Counted from the first letter of the stretch, positions 39,910 to 50,070 are shown. The stretch: 64,000 bases of DNA from Trichomonas vaginalis G3 (GCF_026262505.1 NC_067207.1:11004082-11068081), one strand, 5' to 3'. A program made the numbers and translations. Notes: generated by a model not told the origin, from the sequence alone.

Positions 39910-41517
39910 ATGTACGCCGCTCAGAATATAACGCCAACAGTTTTGGATGCCATGAACGGAAATGTTTCCGAATGGTATAACGAATGCGACAATGCCATTA
40001 GAAGGTCAGAAATAGTTCCTGGAACTTACGAATATACAACTGCTGTTTCTTATGGAAACGTAGGTGAGTTTGGAGAAGGTTCTTCAACAACAGTAGATAT
40101 TGCTTGCGACAGGTTTCATATTATTTCTATTGACAACTCATTCTTATACGTGGAACAAGACATTGAAATAAAACCTTCTGCCAAGTTGTCTGACAAGAAA
40201 GGTTGCAATGGAATTTTCTATGTCGGATACCAATATGCTCCAGAAGTTTTCATGGGATATAAGATATATTCTAACTCTGACTTAGTTCAAACAGTAACAT
40301 GGGCAAACTATGAATGGTTCGCTTTGAGAAACTCCGTACAACCACAAGCTAGAGAACAAACAGACCAGTATGCAACTATTGAGAAAATAAGAAGACTTGA
40401 CCCTAACGTTCCAGGAGTTTATGTTAACCTTTCTGGACAAACTGCAGCAGCAGTAACCAAAGTAAAACTGAAACTTAGAGTTCCTTTGTCATCTTTCCTC
40501 ATCTTCAGGTTTTTAAGATACTTGCCAAACTGGGCAGGAAAAATTTCTATTGAACTTACTCCAAGCAAAAATAACTTAGTCATTGCACCAACACAAGACC
40601 CATTCACTCTTACAGACGTAATGGGAACAAATAAAACGTCATTCGCCGAATTTTGCAAAGGCAAGGTTGACTTAGACTTTGGTTTCTCAAACCTCAACAC
40701 TGAAGTAAACTATTATTTCAATGCTGCTGGAGATGCTTGGGACCCAGTTAAGTTCACATGCGAAAAATTTGAATGCAAGAGAATAGAAAGCAGACTTGCA
40801 GTCTATATGTTGGACCCAGATATTTCAAATGCTTTAGCTGCCAAATATATTGCAGTTCCACTTATGTTCCCTATACACCAAATATCTGTCAAAGACTTTG
40901 CAGGTGAAGTTGGAAACCAAAGTGCTGACCCAGGTGCAAGAACAGATATTGCTTTAACAACTGCAATGAAACATGCAGATACTATGTTTGTACTGTTCAG
41001 ACGAACTATAAATGACTATTCTTGTTTCTACAACCCCGGTATTAAATATCATATAAACATAGATGGCAAATATTATCCAAGAGAAGAATATTCTACAGTT
41101 GAGGATATGAGGTCATACAACTTGACATTAGATGCTATGAACTTTAACAACAACTTCACAACAACCATTAACCCTGAAATGCAAAGTTCTATTATGCCAT
41201 ATGTGAAAGTATGGACTCATACAGGAGGTCAAAAAACTCAATATACAAATGGAGACCGTTCAAACTTTTGGCTTGGCATTCCATTTGCTGACTCAGAAGA
41301 CTTTATGGGTGGTATTTCAACTGTTGGTACTGTACAAATACAATATACTGGTGACAGAGACGGTCCAGATGAACTGAGAGCAAAGAAGTTTACAAAACCA
41401 ATAGCACTTTTCACGGAAGATGCTCTTTTGAAGATTCGTTCGATGAAACCTGCTGGGGCTCCTCAGATTGGCATAACGACAGCTTCCATCGAGCAGATTT
41501 TGGCAGCAGGTCAGTAA
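39910..41517 (+). CDS. Major capsid protein, double jelly-roll type (535 aa), element 2
   Basis: Starts MYAAQNITPTVLDAMNGNVS. Beta-rich throughout, with hallmark VPLSSFLIFRFLRYLPNWAG followed by KISIELTP, the mid-protein loop found in Polinton/PLV capsid proteins, and a second jelly-roll half (HQISVKDFAGEVGNQ, SIMPYVKVWTHTG). The C-terminal ~100 bases are overlapped on the opposite strand by the next frame. It is intact. It diverges strongly from the element 1 MCP, consistent with separate lineages. Confidence 0.85.
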   Translation: MYAAQNITPTVLDAMNGNVSEWYNECDNAIRRSEIVPGTYEYTTAVSYGNVGEFGEGSSTTVDIACDRFHIISIDNSFLYVEQDIEIKPSAKLSDKKGCNGIFYVGYQYAPEVFMGYKIYSNSDLVQTVTWANYEWFALRNSVQPQAREQTDQYATIEKIRRLDPNVPGVYVNLSGQTAAAVTKVKLKLRVPLSSFLIFRFLRYLPNWAGKISIELTPSKNNLVIAPTQDPFTLTDVMGTNKTSFAEFCKGKVDLDFGFSNLNTEVNYYFNAAGDAWDPVKFTCEKFECKRIESRLAVYMLDPDISNALAAKYIAVPLMFPIHQISVKDFAGEVGNQSADPGARTDIALTTAMKHADTMFVLFRRTINDYSCFYNPGIKYHINIDGKYYPREEYSTVEDMRSYNLTLDAMNFNNNFTTTINPEMQSSIMPYVKVWTHTGGQKTQYTNGDRSNFWLGIPFADSEDFMGGISTVGTVQIQYTGDRDGPDELRAKKFTKPIALFTEDALLKIRSMKPAGAPQIGITTASIEQILAAGQ

Positions 41518-41830
41518 GTTGTTCTTGAACTGACTTCTCTCCGTCAAATATTGACAGTACGCCAGTTTTGACATAATATTGTAAGATAAACTTACCTTTA
41601 GAAATATCTGTAAGTTTTGAAGTTATATTTTTGTCTGCTTCAAGAACTTTCACCATTTCAGTTATACCAACTTTCTTTGCTTTATGGAAATATTTTGGTT
41701 CAGCAAATATTGCTATTCTATAACATTTACCATTGTTTGTATAAAGAACTATTCTGTCAATGTATTTGTATTGTTTGTGTGTGTAAACTTTGTTCTGCTT
41801 CAATTCGAAGAGATACTCGAATACGTCCAT
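41411..41830 (-). CDS. Unknown element protein (139 aa), convergent with MCP
   Basis: MDVFEYLFELKQNKVYTHKQ begins a plausible alpha/beta protein. The last ~35 residues lie antisense to the MCP 3' end, so the natural stop may have been lost by a frameshift near 41515. It diverges from 41849 with 18 bp between ATGs. Function unknown. Confidence 0.5.
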   Translation of the reverse strand: MDVFEYLFELKQNKVYTHKQYKYIDRIVLYTNNGKCYRIAIFAEPKYFHKAKKVGITEMVKVLEADKNITSKLTDISKGKFILQYYVKTGVLSIFDGEKSVQEQLTDLLPKSARWKLSLCQSEEPQQVSSNESSKEHLP

Positions 41831-41848
41831 CTTTTTATTCTAAGTAAA
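41831..41848. promoter_or_regulatory. 18 bp bidirectional start region
   Basis: Complete interval between divergent start codons: CTTTTTATTCTAAGTAAA. It is very similar to the interval at 56349-56366. Confidence 0.65.
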
Positions 41849-42430
41849 ATGTCATTTCCGAAAAATAGAAGCGTGAGTGTTTCAAAAGGTTTAATGGCGG
41901 TGGCAGATGTGAAGTTAAATTCACCAACTCAAACAAACAGTCAAAGTGTTATTGTCAATGTCAAAGACAGAGATGTTGAAGTGGGGAAACCATACGAAGA
42001 CGAAGATGGTATAGCAATTGTTCCTGTAAAAGAACAACCAACATATCCTGAAGTTAGCAGAGACTTAAGTTCTGTTGCAGATATTCGAAATGACTACCAA
42101 CAACTGAAAGACAAACTTCAAACTCAGGAGAAGATTTGTCAAGCTTTAAGTATAATGTTAAACTTGGTCGAACACAACCCTGTAAAAGTGAACTCATATG
42201 TCATTGCACCTCATGAAGTTTTGAAAGAACTATTGAAACTTTTGACAGAGGCAGACGATATAAACATCAAAGAAATAGAACCCGACATTAGTTGCTGTGG
42301 TGTTTCATATAATGTCATTGACAAGATATACGTTATGAAAGGAGGTGAAACGTTGAACTTAAAGTATAGTTTCCCAGACGTCATAAAAATATTTGACGAC
42401 CACAACATTTCATTAAAATTTATTTGCTAA
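41849..42430 (+). CDS. SCCG-motif element protein, intact (193 aa)
   Basis: Homologous to the broken gene 24037-24734 of element 1. The N-terminal half is hydrophilic with EQPTYPEV. A helix around DYQQLKDKLQTQEKICQALS is followed by DISCCGVSYNVIDKIYVMKG and LKYSFPDVIKIFDD. The adjacent Cys pair is conserved in both elements. Function unknown; linkage to capsid genes suggests assembly. Confidence 0.65.
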   Translation: MSFPKNRSVSVSKGLMAVADVKLNSPTQTNSQSVIVNVKDRDVEVGKPYEDEDGIAIVPVKEQPTYPEVSRDLSSVADIRNDYQQLKDKLQTQEKICQALSIMLNLVEHNPVKVNSYVIAPHEVLKELLKLLTEADDINIKEIEPDISCCGVSYNVIDKIYVMKGGETLNLKYSFPDVIKIFDDHNISLKFIC

Positions 42431-42436
42431 GTAAAA

Positions 42437-42667
42437 ATGTCAAAACTTCTTGAAAGATGTTTGAAGAAAAATAATATAGACTTTATTTCATGTAAAGGAC
42501 TTTACACACTTTTGAACGATATGAAAGACCCTGTTTTGTTTGTTCGTGTAGACAAAGGAAAGTTCTATGTCTTTACAAAATATTTGAACTTCTTAGACAG
42601 AGAACTTCAAGAAACGCCATGTGAAAGTTTAGATGAAGTTCTTCTCCACTTTCAGAAAAACTTTTAA
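42437..42667 (+). CDS. Small element protein (76 aa)
   Basis: MSKLLERCLKKNNIDFISCK with a compact alpha/beta pattern (VLFVRVDKGKFYVFTKYL). It lies 6 bp after the SCCG gene and 10 bp before the penton-like gene, so probably a real co-oriented gene. No family. Confidence 0.6.
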   Translation: MSKLLERCLKKNNIDFISCKGLYTLLNDMKDPVLFVRVDKGKFYVFTKYLNFLDRELQETPCESLDEVLLHFQKNF

Positions 42668-42677
42668 ATATATATAA

Positions 42678-43466
42678 ATGGCAGAAGATATAATGGTTTA
42701 TACTATTACGACTAAAAACCCTGAGTCATATAATTCTATAACAACAAACTTACAAAGTCCTCAAGGACGATATTGTAAACTAACTTTAAACACAATGACG
42801 ACTAAAGCCTGTTTTGCTCTTTTGACACCAGAAGACTTTATTGTTGTGAATGGTAAAAAATACTCCTTTGAAGATACTTACTCAGATATACCACCAACAG
42901 GTTTTGTTGACTTATTTAATACTTTAAGGACGGGTGTAACATGTGCTGCAACTAGAGCAGGTTTCATTATGTTTGGATGTCCGACTGAGTTTACTATAAA
43001 CAATATGAGCTATAATACAAAACTTATTTCTGGTTTTTACTACCAACAGTTTCCTATAACAGGAAAAGGTGTCATACAAGGAATGTCTATTCCATTGACA
43101 TTAAGCACACCAATCTTATATATTGTTTCAAACTTAGGTTCAAAGTGTTATTCGAATGTCGACAGAAACTATTATGACCAAAAGATACTTATGCGTATAA
43201 ACAATACTTTCTCTGCTGGTTTGCCTATTGTTCATTCGAATGCAGAATTTTCAACCTTAGTGAACTCAAACACATTGGCAAGTATAACGTTGACATTAGT
43301 TGACGCAAACTTTGTTCCTGTAAAACTTTTATGTCCTATGTATTTGTCAATGACGGCAGAAAGTTTCGAATTGGAAGATGCAACCGGTGAAAGTATTGTA
43401 TTACAAGAACAACTTCAACAACAAATAGCTCAAGAACAACAAATGCAACAACAAAGTCAAGAATAA
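42678..43466 (+). CDS. Putative minor capsid (penton-like) protein, element 2 (262 aa)
   Basis: A beta-rich protein with SPQGRYCKLTLNTMTTKACF, LLTPEDFIVVNGKKYSF, ISGFYYQQFPITGKGVIQG, TPILYIVSNLG, and LASITLTLVDANFVPVKLL. The order is shared with the 236-residue protein of element 1. The C-terminal 30 residues are Gln-rich (QEQLQQQIAQEQQMQQQ). A single-jelly-roll penton is expected in such elements and this fits best, but the fold has not been tested. Confidence 0.6.
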   Translation: MAEDIMVYTITTKNPESYNSITTNLQSPQGRYCKLTLNTMTTKACFALLTPEDFIVVNGKKYSFEDTYSDIPPTGFVDLFNTLRTGVTCAATRAGFIMFGCPTEFTINNMSYNTKLISGFYYQQFPITGKGVIQGMSIPLTLSTPILYIVSNLGSKCYSNVDRNYYDQKILMRINNTFSAGLPIVHSNAEFSTLVNSNTLASITLTLVDANFVPVKLLCPMYLSMTAESFELEDATGESIVLQEQLQQQIAQEQQMQQQSQE

Positions 43467-43496
43467 AAAAAAATATTTTTTTTTATTTTTATAAAA

Positions 43497-44731
43497 ATGT
43501 ACAGAATAGATGTTTCAGATTTTTATGACTTCCAAGCATTCAGAAATATGTGTCCATTTAGAGACTATAACAAAGCAGTCGAGAATTTGAAACGTTTAGT
43601 CATTTATGTCGACTCTGCCCCAGAATGTTATGTCATGAAAGAATGGGATGTTGTCTTTAACAAACCTAAAGCGACAATAGTTTCAGAACAAGAATGTAGA
43701 CAGAAACTTAAGAAAATAAAAGTTGTACAAGTTGGCATGAAGATGTTAGATGCTTGGGATATCTTATTGTCAAAGTTAGAAGATTTTTCAGTTCGAGGTA
43801 TAAAGTTTTATACACCTTCTCCAAACTTCTATTCTATCTTCACTGGATATAAATATGAACAAGTAGAATGGAAAGAAAATATTATAGAAGCTTGGTTAGA
43901 CCATGTCAAAGAAATTATATGCAATGGAAACGAAAAGGTTTATGAGTATATCTTATGTTGGTTTGCAAATATCTTACAACATCCAAGTGCTAAAAATGAA
44001 ACTGCTCTCATTATAATTGGAAAACAAGGAACTGGTAAGAACACATTCTTTACAGATATCTTATGCAAACTATTAGAGGGCTATTCGAACCCTAATATGA
44101 CAAACTTAGAAAACATCTGCGGTAAATTTAACTCCTCAATAGAGAATATGAAACTTATAGTTTGCAATGAACTTCAAAGTATAGATACAACAAAAGTTTT
44201 GAACTCAGATGCTTTGAAGAGTCTTATAACAGACAAAGTTGGAGTTGTTGAAAAAAATATAAAGACCAAAGAGTTTGTGAAAATGTTGCAAACTTCATTA
44301 TGGTTTCAAACAATGCTGTTCCGATGAAGTTAGAAAGTTCTGACAGAAGATATGTAGTTGTCAGAACGTCAGATTCTCATATGCAAGATACAGAATATTT
44401 TGACGACTTAGCAGAAACTTTGACATCTGACTTTTACAACCACTTGTTCTCATATTTTATGACATTAGATATTTCAAAGTTCAATCCAAGACAAATTCCA
44501 CATACCGAAGAGAGACAAACATTGTTAGAAGCAAACAAGAGTGTATATGAACTGTTCATAGATGAAACTGACTTTGAGTGTTTAGATGAAAGGTCATTGT
44601 ACGATTCGTATAAACAATATTGTCAAGAATATGGTTATATGACAGCGTCTAAACGAACATTCTTGGCAAATGTCAAAAGTCTTTTAGACGTACAGAATGG
44701 TGTATATACAAAGAAAAATTTTTATGAGTAA
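43497..44731 (+). pseudogene. D5-like SF3 helicase of element 2, one frameshift
   Basis: Walker A IGKQGTGKN, Walker B-like KLIVCNEL and sensor NFIMVSNN, then SDRRYVVVRT. It aligns with the helicase half of the element 1 primase-helicase (TAWDVLLNQL versus DAWDILLSKL; ILQHPSAKNETALII versus MIQHPGIKNETAII). A one-base slip near 44290 separates 43497-44327 from 44300-44731. There is no prim-pol domain at the N-terminus, so another primase would be needed. Confidence 0.85.
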
Positions 44732-44767
44732 ATTTAAAAAAAAATATTTTTTTATCCGATAGAAAAG

Positions 44768-45189
44768 ATGACGAAATATATTTCAGTAAACAAGTACATG
44801 TCAGGACTTAAAGAAGAACTAGACCTATTCACATATTTGAATGTTTACTTCTACCATTTTTGAAAAGTCTTCATTCAGCAAAGTTTGGAACATCGAACCA
44901 GTTAAGTTTGCTATTGTGACTAAAAATGGTGCGAAATTTGAAGACTTAGACATAGAAGGTTCGTTAGCAGTCAAAGAAAGTTTTGACAGAAGGTTTTCAA
45001 ACCTTAAAGAAGGCAAAGCATACAAACTTGTTATACCTTATGAACCAAAGAAAGCAGACGACTATGAATATTATGAGTCTAAGATAGTTGAAGTTCAAGG
45101 TAAATTGGGTAAAAAGATTTTAGAGTCTAAGCCAGTGTTTGCTCCTAAAGGAGGAAGAGAACATTGACATTGACCCAGAAATGTTCTAA
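44768..45189 (+). pseudogene. Small element protein, two frameshifts
   Basis: MTKYISVNKYMSGLKEELDL opens the gene. It slips near 44840 into the frame with KVWNIEPVKFAIVTKNGAKF and KAYKLVIPYEPKKADDYEYY. It slips again near 45150 to end ENIDIDPEMF at 45189. A single-stranded-DNA-binding or processivity-type small protein would suit its place after the helicase, but no motif proves it. Confidence 0.45.
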
Positions 45190-45205
45190 AAATAAAATTT
45201 TATTT

Positions 45206-45658
45206 TTACATGTCAAATTTCTTTTTCTCTGGAACTGGTTCAGGTTCTTTCTTCTCTTCTTCTACTTTCTTTTCTTTCTTTTCTTTCTTCTTCTTTTCTG
45301 GTGGAGTTATGTCAAATTTGGCGCAACTATATTTATGTAAAAGTTCTTTGTCCTTTAATAGCTCTTCTATTCTGTTTTCTATTTCATCTTCAAGAACAGC
45401 GCATGTGTCTTCTTTGCATTCTAAGAACTTTTGTTGGACTTCATCTTTCCAATCGGTGTCATCTCTGTCAACAAGTCTGTCATTGACAAATTTTAAGACT
45501 GCTCTGCTTAATGTTTTATGGTTCTTGTCATATTCCCAGAAACAGAACTTTAGAACAAATTCACCTTTCTTGTTTACACTATGTAAGATTTTATGGTCGA
45601 CAGATGTTTTGCTGTCGAAAAGCTTGTCTCGAATATAGATAGCGAAATCGCTAGACAT
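45206..45658 (-). CDS. Conserved element protein with Lys/Glu tail (150 aa)
   Basis: FVLKFCFWEYDKNHKTLSRA in the N-terminal part resembles the 111-residue protein of element 1 (8668-9003). The middle is helical with LEDEIENRIEELLKDKELLH. The tail is a Lys/Glu/Pro-rich linker (EKKKKEKKEKKVEEEKKEPE). The gene is intact and diverges from the ATPase gene with 36 bp between starts. Confidence 0.6.
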   Translation of the reverse strand: MSSDFAIYIRDKLFDSKTSVDHKILHSVNKKGEFVLKFCFWEYDKNHKTLSRAVLKFVNDRLVDRDDTDWKDEVQQKFLECKEDTCAVLEDEIENRIEELLKDKELLHKYSCAKFDITPPEKKKKEKKEKKVEEEKKEPEPVPEKKKFDM

Positions 45659-45694
45659 TTTCTAAAAGATAAAAATTTTAATTTTTCTAAAAAT

Positions 45695-46570
45695 ATGTTA
45701 GAAAAAAAGTTTGCTGACATTGACAAGAAATTTGAGAATGTTTTAAACAAGAACAAGAGGAAGTTAGAAAATGCTCAGATAAAACCTATACATGACAAGT
45801 TCTTATTTGCTCAGAATGGTATAACAGGTCTAATTGCACCACCTGGGTCTGGTAAGACTTTCACTTATCTTAAAATGGCTGCACAACAACAAGAACTAGA
45901 TGAGAAGAACCCATTTATGAGTTAGTAGTCATTTGTAGTACTTCTGGTCAATTTGACCAAACCGTCAATTCGTTCAAAGATATTATAAAGAAGTCTAAGT
46001 TAGTATGTATAAAAGACTCTGAGTTGTTAGATTGGATAAAGAAGTACCAAAGAAGAGTTTTGAAGTATAATGCTATAAATGAGTATATAAATTCTAAGTT
46101 TAAAGACCCAAATGAGGAAATGCAGAGAATATTAGAGAAGAAACACTTCAGAAACAAACAGAAAGAGATAGAATACATTTCGAAGAAATTGCAATCTTAC
46201 GATTGGAAGACTTACCCTCATAGATGTCTTCTTATCTTAGATGACTTTGCTTCTCATCCTTTGTTAAAGAACAGAGAACAAGATATGTGTCGAATTCTTA
46301 AGAAGCTTCAGACACTTTAACATCTCAGTTGTCATTTGTGTACAGACAGCCAAGAGTTTAAGTAAGGATGTAAAGAGAATACTTACTGACATTGTACTTT
46401 TCCCCGGATTGTCCGAAGACGATTTCATGGAACTTATGAAAGAGTCCATGGCAGGTAAGTTTGACAGATATGAACTATGGGAGAAGTATAAAGTCATACA
46501 AGACCCTCATACTTCTTTCAGAATTCATATCTACGCGAACAAAGTTCAAATTGTAAAAAGTCAAGCTTGA
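45695..46570 (+). pseudogene. A32/FtsK-like DNA-packaging ATPase, element 2, two frameshifts
   Basis: Walker A is GLIAPPGSGKTFTY. After a slip near 45915 the sequence continues with VVICSTSGQFDQTVNSFKDI, and Walker B is RCLLILDDFASHP. A second slip near 46315 leads to a sensor-type strand FNISVVICVQTAKSL and the C-terminus ending VKSQA. All motifs are in the right order for a packaging ATPase. It starts at MLEKKFADIDKKFENVLNKN. Confidence 0.8.
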
Positions 46571-47024
46571 AAAATGTAAGTGTTTAGTCTTAGTAAGTCT
46601 GTTGTGGTGCTGGGGCTGTCGGTTCTTCTGGCTTTGGAAGGCATTCAGGAAGAGGGACGTGAGACATTCGTTTGTGTCCTGTCGAAGGAAGAACTTTTCC
46701 AGTTGTCGGGAAAAACTTTTCCTGTCGGAAGGAAAAATTTTTCTGTTGGAAGGAAAAACTTTTCCTGAAGTTCGACCAAAAAGTTCTCAATTTTCGAAAA
46801 TTTGAATGGTTTACGGACGGACAACTGGAAAATTTTTTCTTGTCGTCGGGAAAAATTTTTCCTGTCGGAAGGAAATTTTTTTCCAGTTGTCGGGAAAATA
46901 TTTTCCTGTTGGAAGGAAAAACTTTTTCTGTCGGAAGGAAGGACTCGGAATGCCAGAAGGATTTGACGAGGCAATTGACCTTATAGAGCTACCTGAGCCA
47001 TCTGAAGTCAAGCTTGAAAAATAA
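46571..47024. repeat. Palindromic GGAAAAA repeat cassette with a truncated Pro-rich ORF
   Basis: Many copies of GTCGGGAAAAA / TTTTTCCTGTCGGAAGG in both orientations form a foldback-rich array at about 46680-46945. It is bounded by a direct repeat AGTCAAGCTTGAAAAAT at 46559-46575 and 47007-47023. On the minus strand, 46590-46667 encodes MSHVPLPECLPKPEEPTAPA, like the start of the Pro-rich gene at 50790-51131. On the plus strand MPEGFDEAIDLIELPEPSEV ends at 47023. Confidence 0.75.
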
Positions 47025-47033
47025 ATGGTTCAT

Positions 47034-47842
47034 TTACTCTGCTTGTTTGAAGTTGTCAAAATACTCTGTTATTTTTTCCTTTAACAATGGCAAATCTTCT
47101 TTGAAGGTAAGTATTGTACAACCTTTCATATCATAGTGTGTTTGAGGTAACGTATCTTGAACTATTTGTTTCACATCTTCATTCGGTGTCATTGAAATCG
47201 GTAAGTTTTCGCGATAGAACCAATTTCTGTCAGATTTGTAAATCTTAGCAAGGTCGTAAAAGCTTTTGTTGTTTCTTCTGACTAAATGCAACATAACCAT
47301 ATCTCTGTCTTCTTCATTTTCCATCTCTTCAGTATAAATCATATACTTATAGTTCTTTTCCTTACCTTTTGGTACCGAACGTGGTATTCTTTTCTGAATG
47401 TTTTTGTCTTTTGCTTCAAGCTTGTTCTCTAGCTCTTCACGTTCTTGTCTATGAATTTCATCTAACATCATGAAAATATAACAAGCGTAACGAGGTGAAG
47501 CCCACATTGCAACAGCATTTACAAGAAGTCTATGTACATACCAGCCTCTCAAACCATTTAGCCAAATTTTTACGATTTTCGTACGGAATCTCGACTCGCG
47601 GTTTTCCTCGGGTCGCAAACATATGAGGAAATTCTTCTAAAAGTTCTTTTGTCTGTTGGTTTTCAAACCAATGATGTGCTTGCTTTGTAGAACGAAGAGC
47701 ATTCAAAATACTTTGCATTTGTACATATCGTCTTTGACCGAACGAATGAGACGGAGTTTGTTTTGTTAAACTGAACCCACTCATATTCTTCATTTATAGC
47801 TTCATGGACTATAACTGTTGTTGTGTTCTCTGTTGTTGACAT
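47034..47842 (-). pseudogene. KilA-N domain protein, two frameshifts
   Basis: Starts MSTTENTTTVIVHEAINEEY at 47842. The KilA-N core appears over two frames: FGQRRYVQMQSILNALRSTK, ENRKNLAKWFERL, then RGWYVHRLLVNAVAMWASPR. A C-terminal domain with MVMLHLVRRNNKSFYDLAKI and GCTILTFKEDLPLLKEKITE is of the kind attached to KilA-N in large DNA viruses. Slips lie near 47760 and 47550. KilA-N proteins bind DNA and are common in phages and NCLDV-like viruses. Confidence 0.75.
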
Positions 47843-47879
47843 ATCTGTCCTTACATACAAAATAAAAAAATATTTTATA

Positions 47880-48176
47880 AAAAATTAGCGTTATTTTTAC
47901 ATTATGACACGAAGTGAAGATTTGCACTTCGTCAAATTTTAGCGTTATTTTTACATTATGACACGAAGTGAAGATTTGCACTTCGTCAAATTTTAGCGTT
48001 ATTTTTACATTATGACACGAAGTGAAGATTTGCACTTCGTCAAATTTTATAAAAAATTAGCGTTATTTTTACATTATGACACGAAGTGAAGATTTGCACT
48101 TCGTCAAATTTTATAAAAAATTAGCGTTATTTTTACATTATGACACGAAGTGAACATTAACACTTCGTCAAAAAAA
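47880..48176. repeat. 54-64 bp hairpin repeat array (CGAAGTG...CACTTCG)
   Basis: Five units, each with AGCGTTATTTTTACATTATG followed by a hairpin GACACGAAGTG-AAGATTTG-CACTTCGTC. The first spacing is 54 bp (47906, 47960, 48014); later units add TTATAAAAAA. The last unit has a changed loop. It lies just upstream of the KilA-N gene. Confidence 0.9.
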
Positions 48177-48270
48177 TCCCTGAAATCATATCTTACATAC
48201 AAAAAAATACAAAAAAATGACACTAACTTTATTTTCTGACTTTCACAAAAGACAAAAATAAATGCTATTT

Positions 48271-49605
48271 TTACATGTATTTTTCAGCAACTTCGTCAAA
48301 TAATTTTATAGCTTTATCTATCTCATCTACTTCAAACGTTTCTTTACCTTTTATGGGAGCACCATACATTTTCTCAAACTTTTCAAGTAGTTCTGTTTCT
48401 GCAGCTCTCATATCATTAACTAACACAACCTTGACTCTATTGACTGTACTGTCATATCTTAGAGTTATATTATATGTCCTTCCTATCTTATATCTTTTTG
48501 TGTTGAAGTCCTTCGGTTTCTGAACGATGTAAAGTAAGCCTTCACTGCAACGTTCCGTATTGAATGAACCATAAGTTATGAAGTTATATCCAACAACTGG
48601 GTCTAACCATAACAAAACTATTGGTATAAGACTTTTGTCGATGAGATATGCTGCAGTTCCATAGAATTTTACCGATATCATAAGCTCAGGATTTCTTGTC
48701 AAAATTTTCTGAGTAGAAGCAATTTTAACCCAGTGGTTTGTTTTCTTTCCAAATTGAGATAAAATGTCTGACAAAGAATATTTGTTGTATTTCTTTGAGT
48801 ATCTTACGTTTAAATCACCTATTCTAACCACTTTGGTGTCATTGTCTATCTTTCCAACTGTTTCAAACTCAATGTTTGACATATATGTCTTTAAGTCTGC
48901 ATAGTCGTTTCTCATTCTTTCTATCTCTTTGACGGAGTAGTTATATCTCCTCATTGCCGCTTTACATTTAGAACATTGCGGGTTCATTTTTGCGTTATAT
49001 TCTGAAACCTTACCTGCTAGAACAACTAAAGCGTCAATGGTTTTCTTTAAATCTGAAGCAGTTGGTTTTATCTGTTTGTTCCATACTTTGCCTCTTCTAT
49101 CTTTATCTCTTATCTGCCATACACATTCTGCAACTAACGAAACAAAGTTGTCGTAGGTCTTAAATTCTTCAGATTTATATATGTCAGAAACATTCTTATA
49201 TACCATGTCGCAATCTTTGTCCATAACCTTATGGTTGCAATGAAATCCTAGAAACTCATAGTTTACCTTTCGTATGAACTTCTTTATTTCTACCGAGTCA
49301 GTTGCTTTGACTTCAATTTCGTCAAATTCGGGAATGGTTAGTTTTTGTTGCTGAATTTCAGGCAATTTGGGTAAATGGTCGATGAGGTCCTGCATTTCAT
49401 AAAGATATTCTTCATTTTCTTCATCTTTCGCACTACAGTCTAAATTACTTGTTAAAAGTTCTTGCTTTATCTTCTGGATTTTTGTTTCGAAAGTATATGA
49501 AGAAGGAATGAAGCTTTTCATCTCTACTAACATAGATGTTGGATTCATGACTAACGAGTTTGGTGCTGTAGTTGTTTGAAGTGTTGTTGTGCCGATTGTT
49601 GACAT
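48271..49605 (-). CDS. KilA-N-like plus T5orf172 (GIY-YIG-like) protein (444 aa)
   Basis: The C-terminal third has the T5orf172/MUG113 pattern: GLLYIVQKPKDFNTKRYKIG, then RTYNITLRYDS, then DMRAAETELLEKFEKMYG. This is a GIY-YIG-related domain often fused to KilA-N or Bro domains. The middle has a KilA-N-like region (DILSQFGKKTNHWVKIASTQ to LIDKSLIPIVLLWLDPVVGY). A possible zinc pair is CSKCKAAMRR. The N-terminal 150 residues are unassigned. The frame is intact. Confidence 0.7.
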   Translation of the reverse strand: MSTIGTTTLQTTTAPNSLVMNPTSMLVEMKSFIPSSYTFETKIQKIKQELLTSNLDCSAKDEENEEYLYEMQDLIDHLPKLPEIQQQKLTIPEFDEIEVKATDSVEIKKFIRKVNYEFLGFHCNHKVMDKDCDMVYKNVSDIYKSEEFKTYDNFVSLVAECVWQIRDKDRRGKVWNKQIKPTASDLKKTIDALVVLAGKVSEYNAKMNPQCSKCKAAMRRYNYSVKEIERMRNDYADLKTYMSNIEFETVGKIDNDTKVVRIGDLNVRYSKKYNKYSLSDILSQFGKKTNHWVKIASTQKILTRNPELMISVKFYGTAAYLIDKSLIPIVLLWLDPVVGYNFITYGSFNTERCSEGLLYIVQKPKDFNTKRYKIGRTYNITLRYDSTVNRVKVVLVNDMRAAETELLEKFEKMYGAPIKGKETFEVDEIDKAIKLFDEVAEKYM

Positions 49606-49737
49606 TTTATTTTTTTATACAAAATAAAAAAAATAAAAAAAATAAAACTAACTTTATTTTTTATTTCGGGAAAATTCATGAAAATTCAAGAGGTGAAAAA
49701 AAGAGGTGAAAAAACAGGTGAGATCGCACCACTTCAC

Positions 49738-50070
49738 CTAAACTTTATTTTTGCTGAATTCAGCAACAAAATGAACGAGGTCAGGATGTATGTAAATACA
49801 TTTGAATTCATTCATAACACCCTTAGTAAGCTCATAAAATGCTTGTTTTGAGGTCGAGCCACTTTTGGCTCCACCGTATTCTTTCAACCAAAACTCAAGA
49901 ATTTCCTGCATGAATTTTATATAAAAACCAACCGTCTGTATTCCGACGGTTGCTATATTCTTGACAAAACATTTACGTTCATGTTTGACAAAACATTTAC
50001 GAAGAAGTCTTGACAAAACATTTACGTTCATGTTTGACAAAACATTTACGAAGAAGTCATGACAAAACAT
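49738..50070 (-). pseudogene. KilA-N fragment running into iteron repeats
   Basis: The C-terminal part reads EILEFWLKEYGGAKSGSTSK, then KCIYIHPDLVHFVAEFSKNK, which is the end of a KilA-N domain. The upstream part of the frame is simply the 25 bp repeat array (VLSRLLRKCFVKHERKCFVK), so the true N-terminus is lost. Confidence 0.55.

Noticed and set aside
45210-45638. 142-codon Ser/Phe-rich plus-strand frame
   Set aside because: Exact antisense of the Lys/Glu-rich gene 45206-45658; composition is a mirror of that low-complexity tail.
46580-47011. Several overlapping 60-110 codon frames over the GGAAAAA palindromic array
   Set aside because: All derive from the repeat in different frames and strands; only the short Pro-rich start at 46590-46667 and the DEAIDLI peptide resemble other genes.
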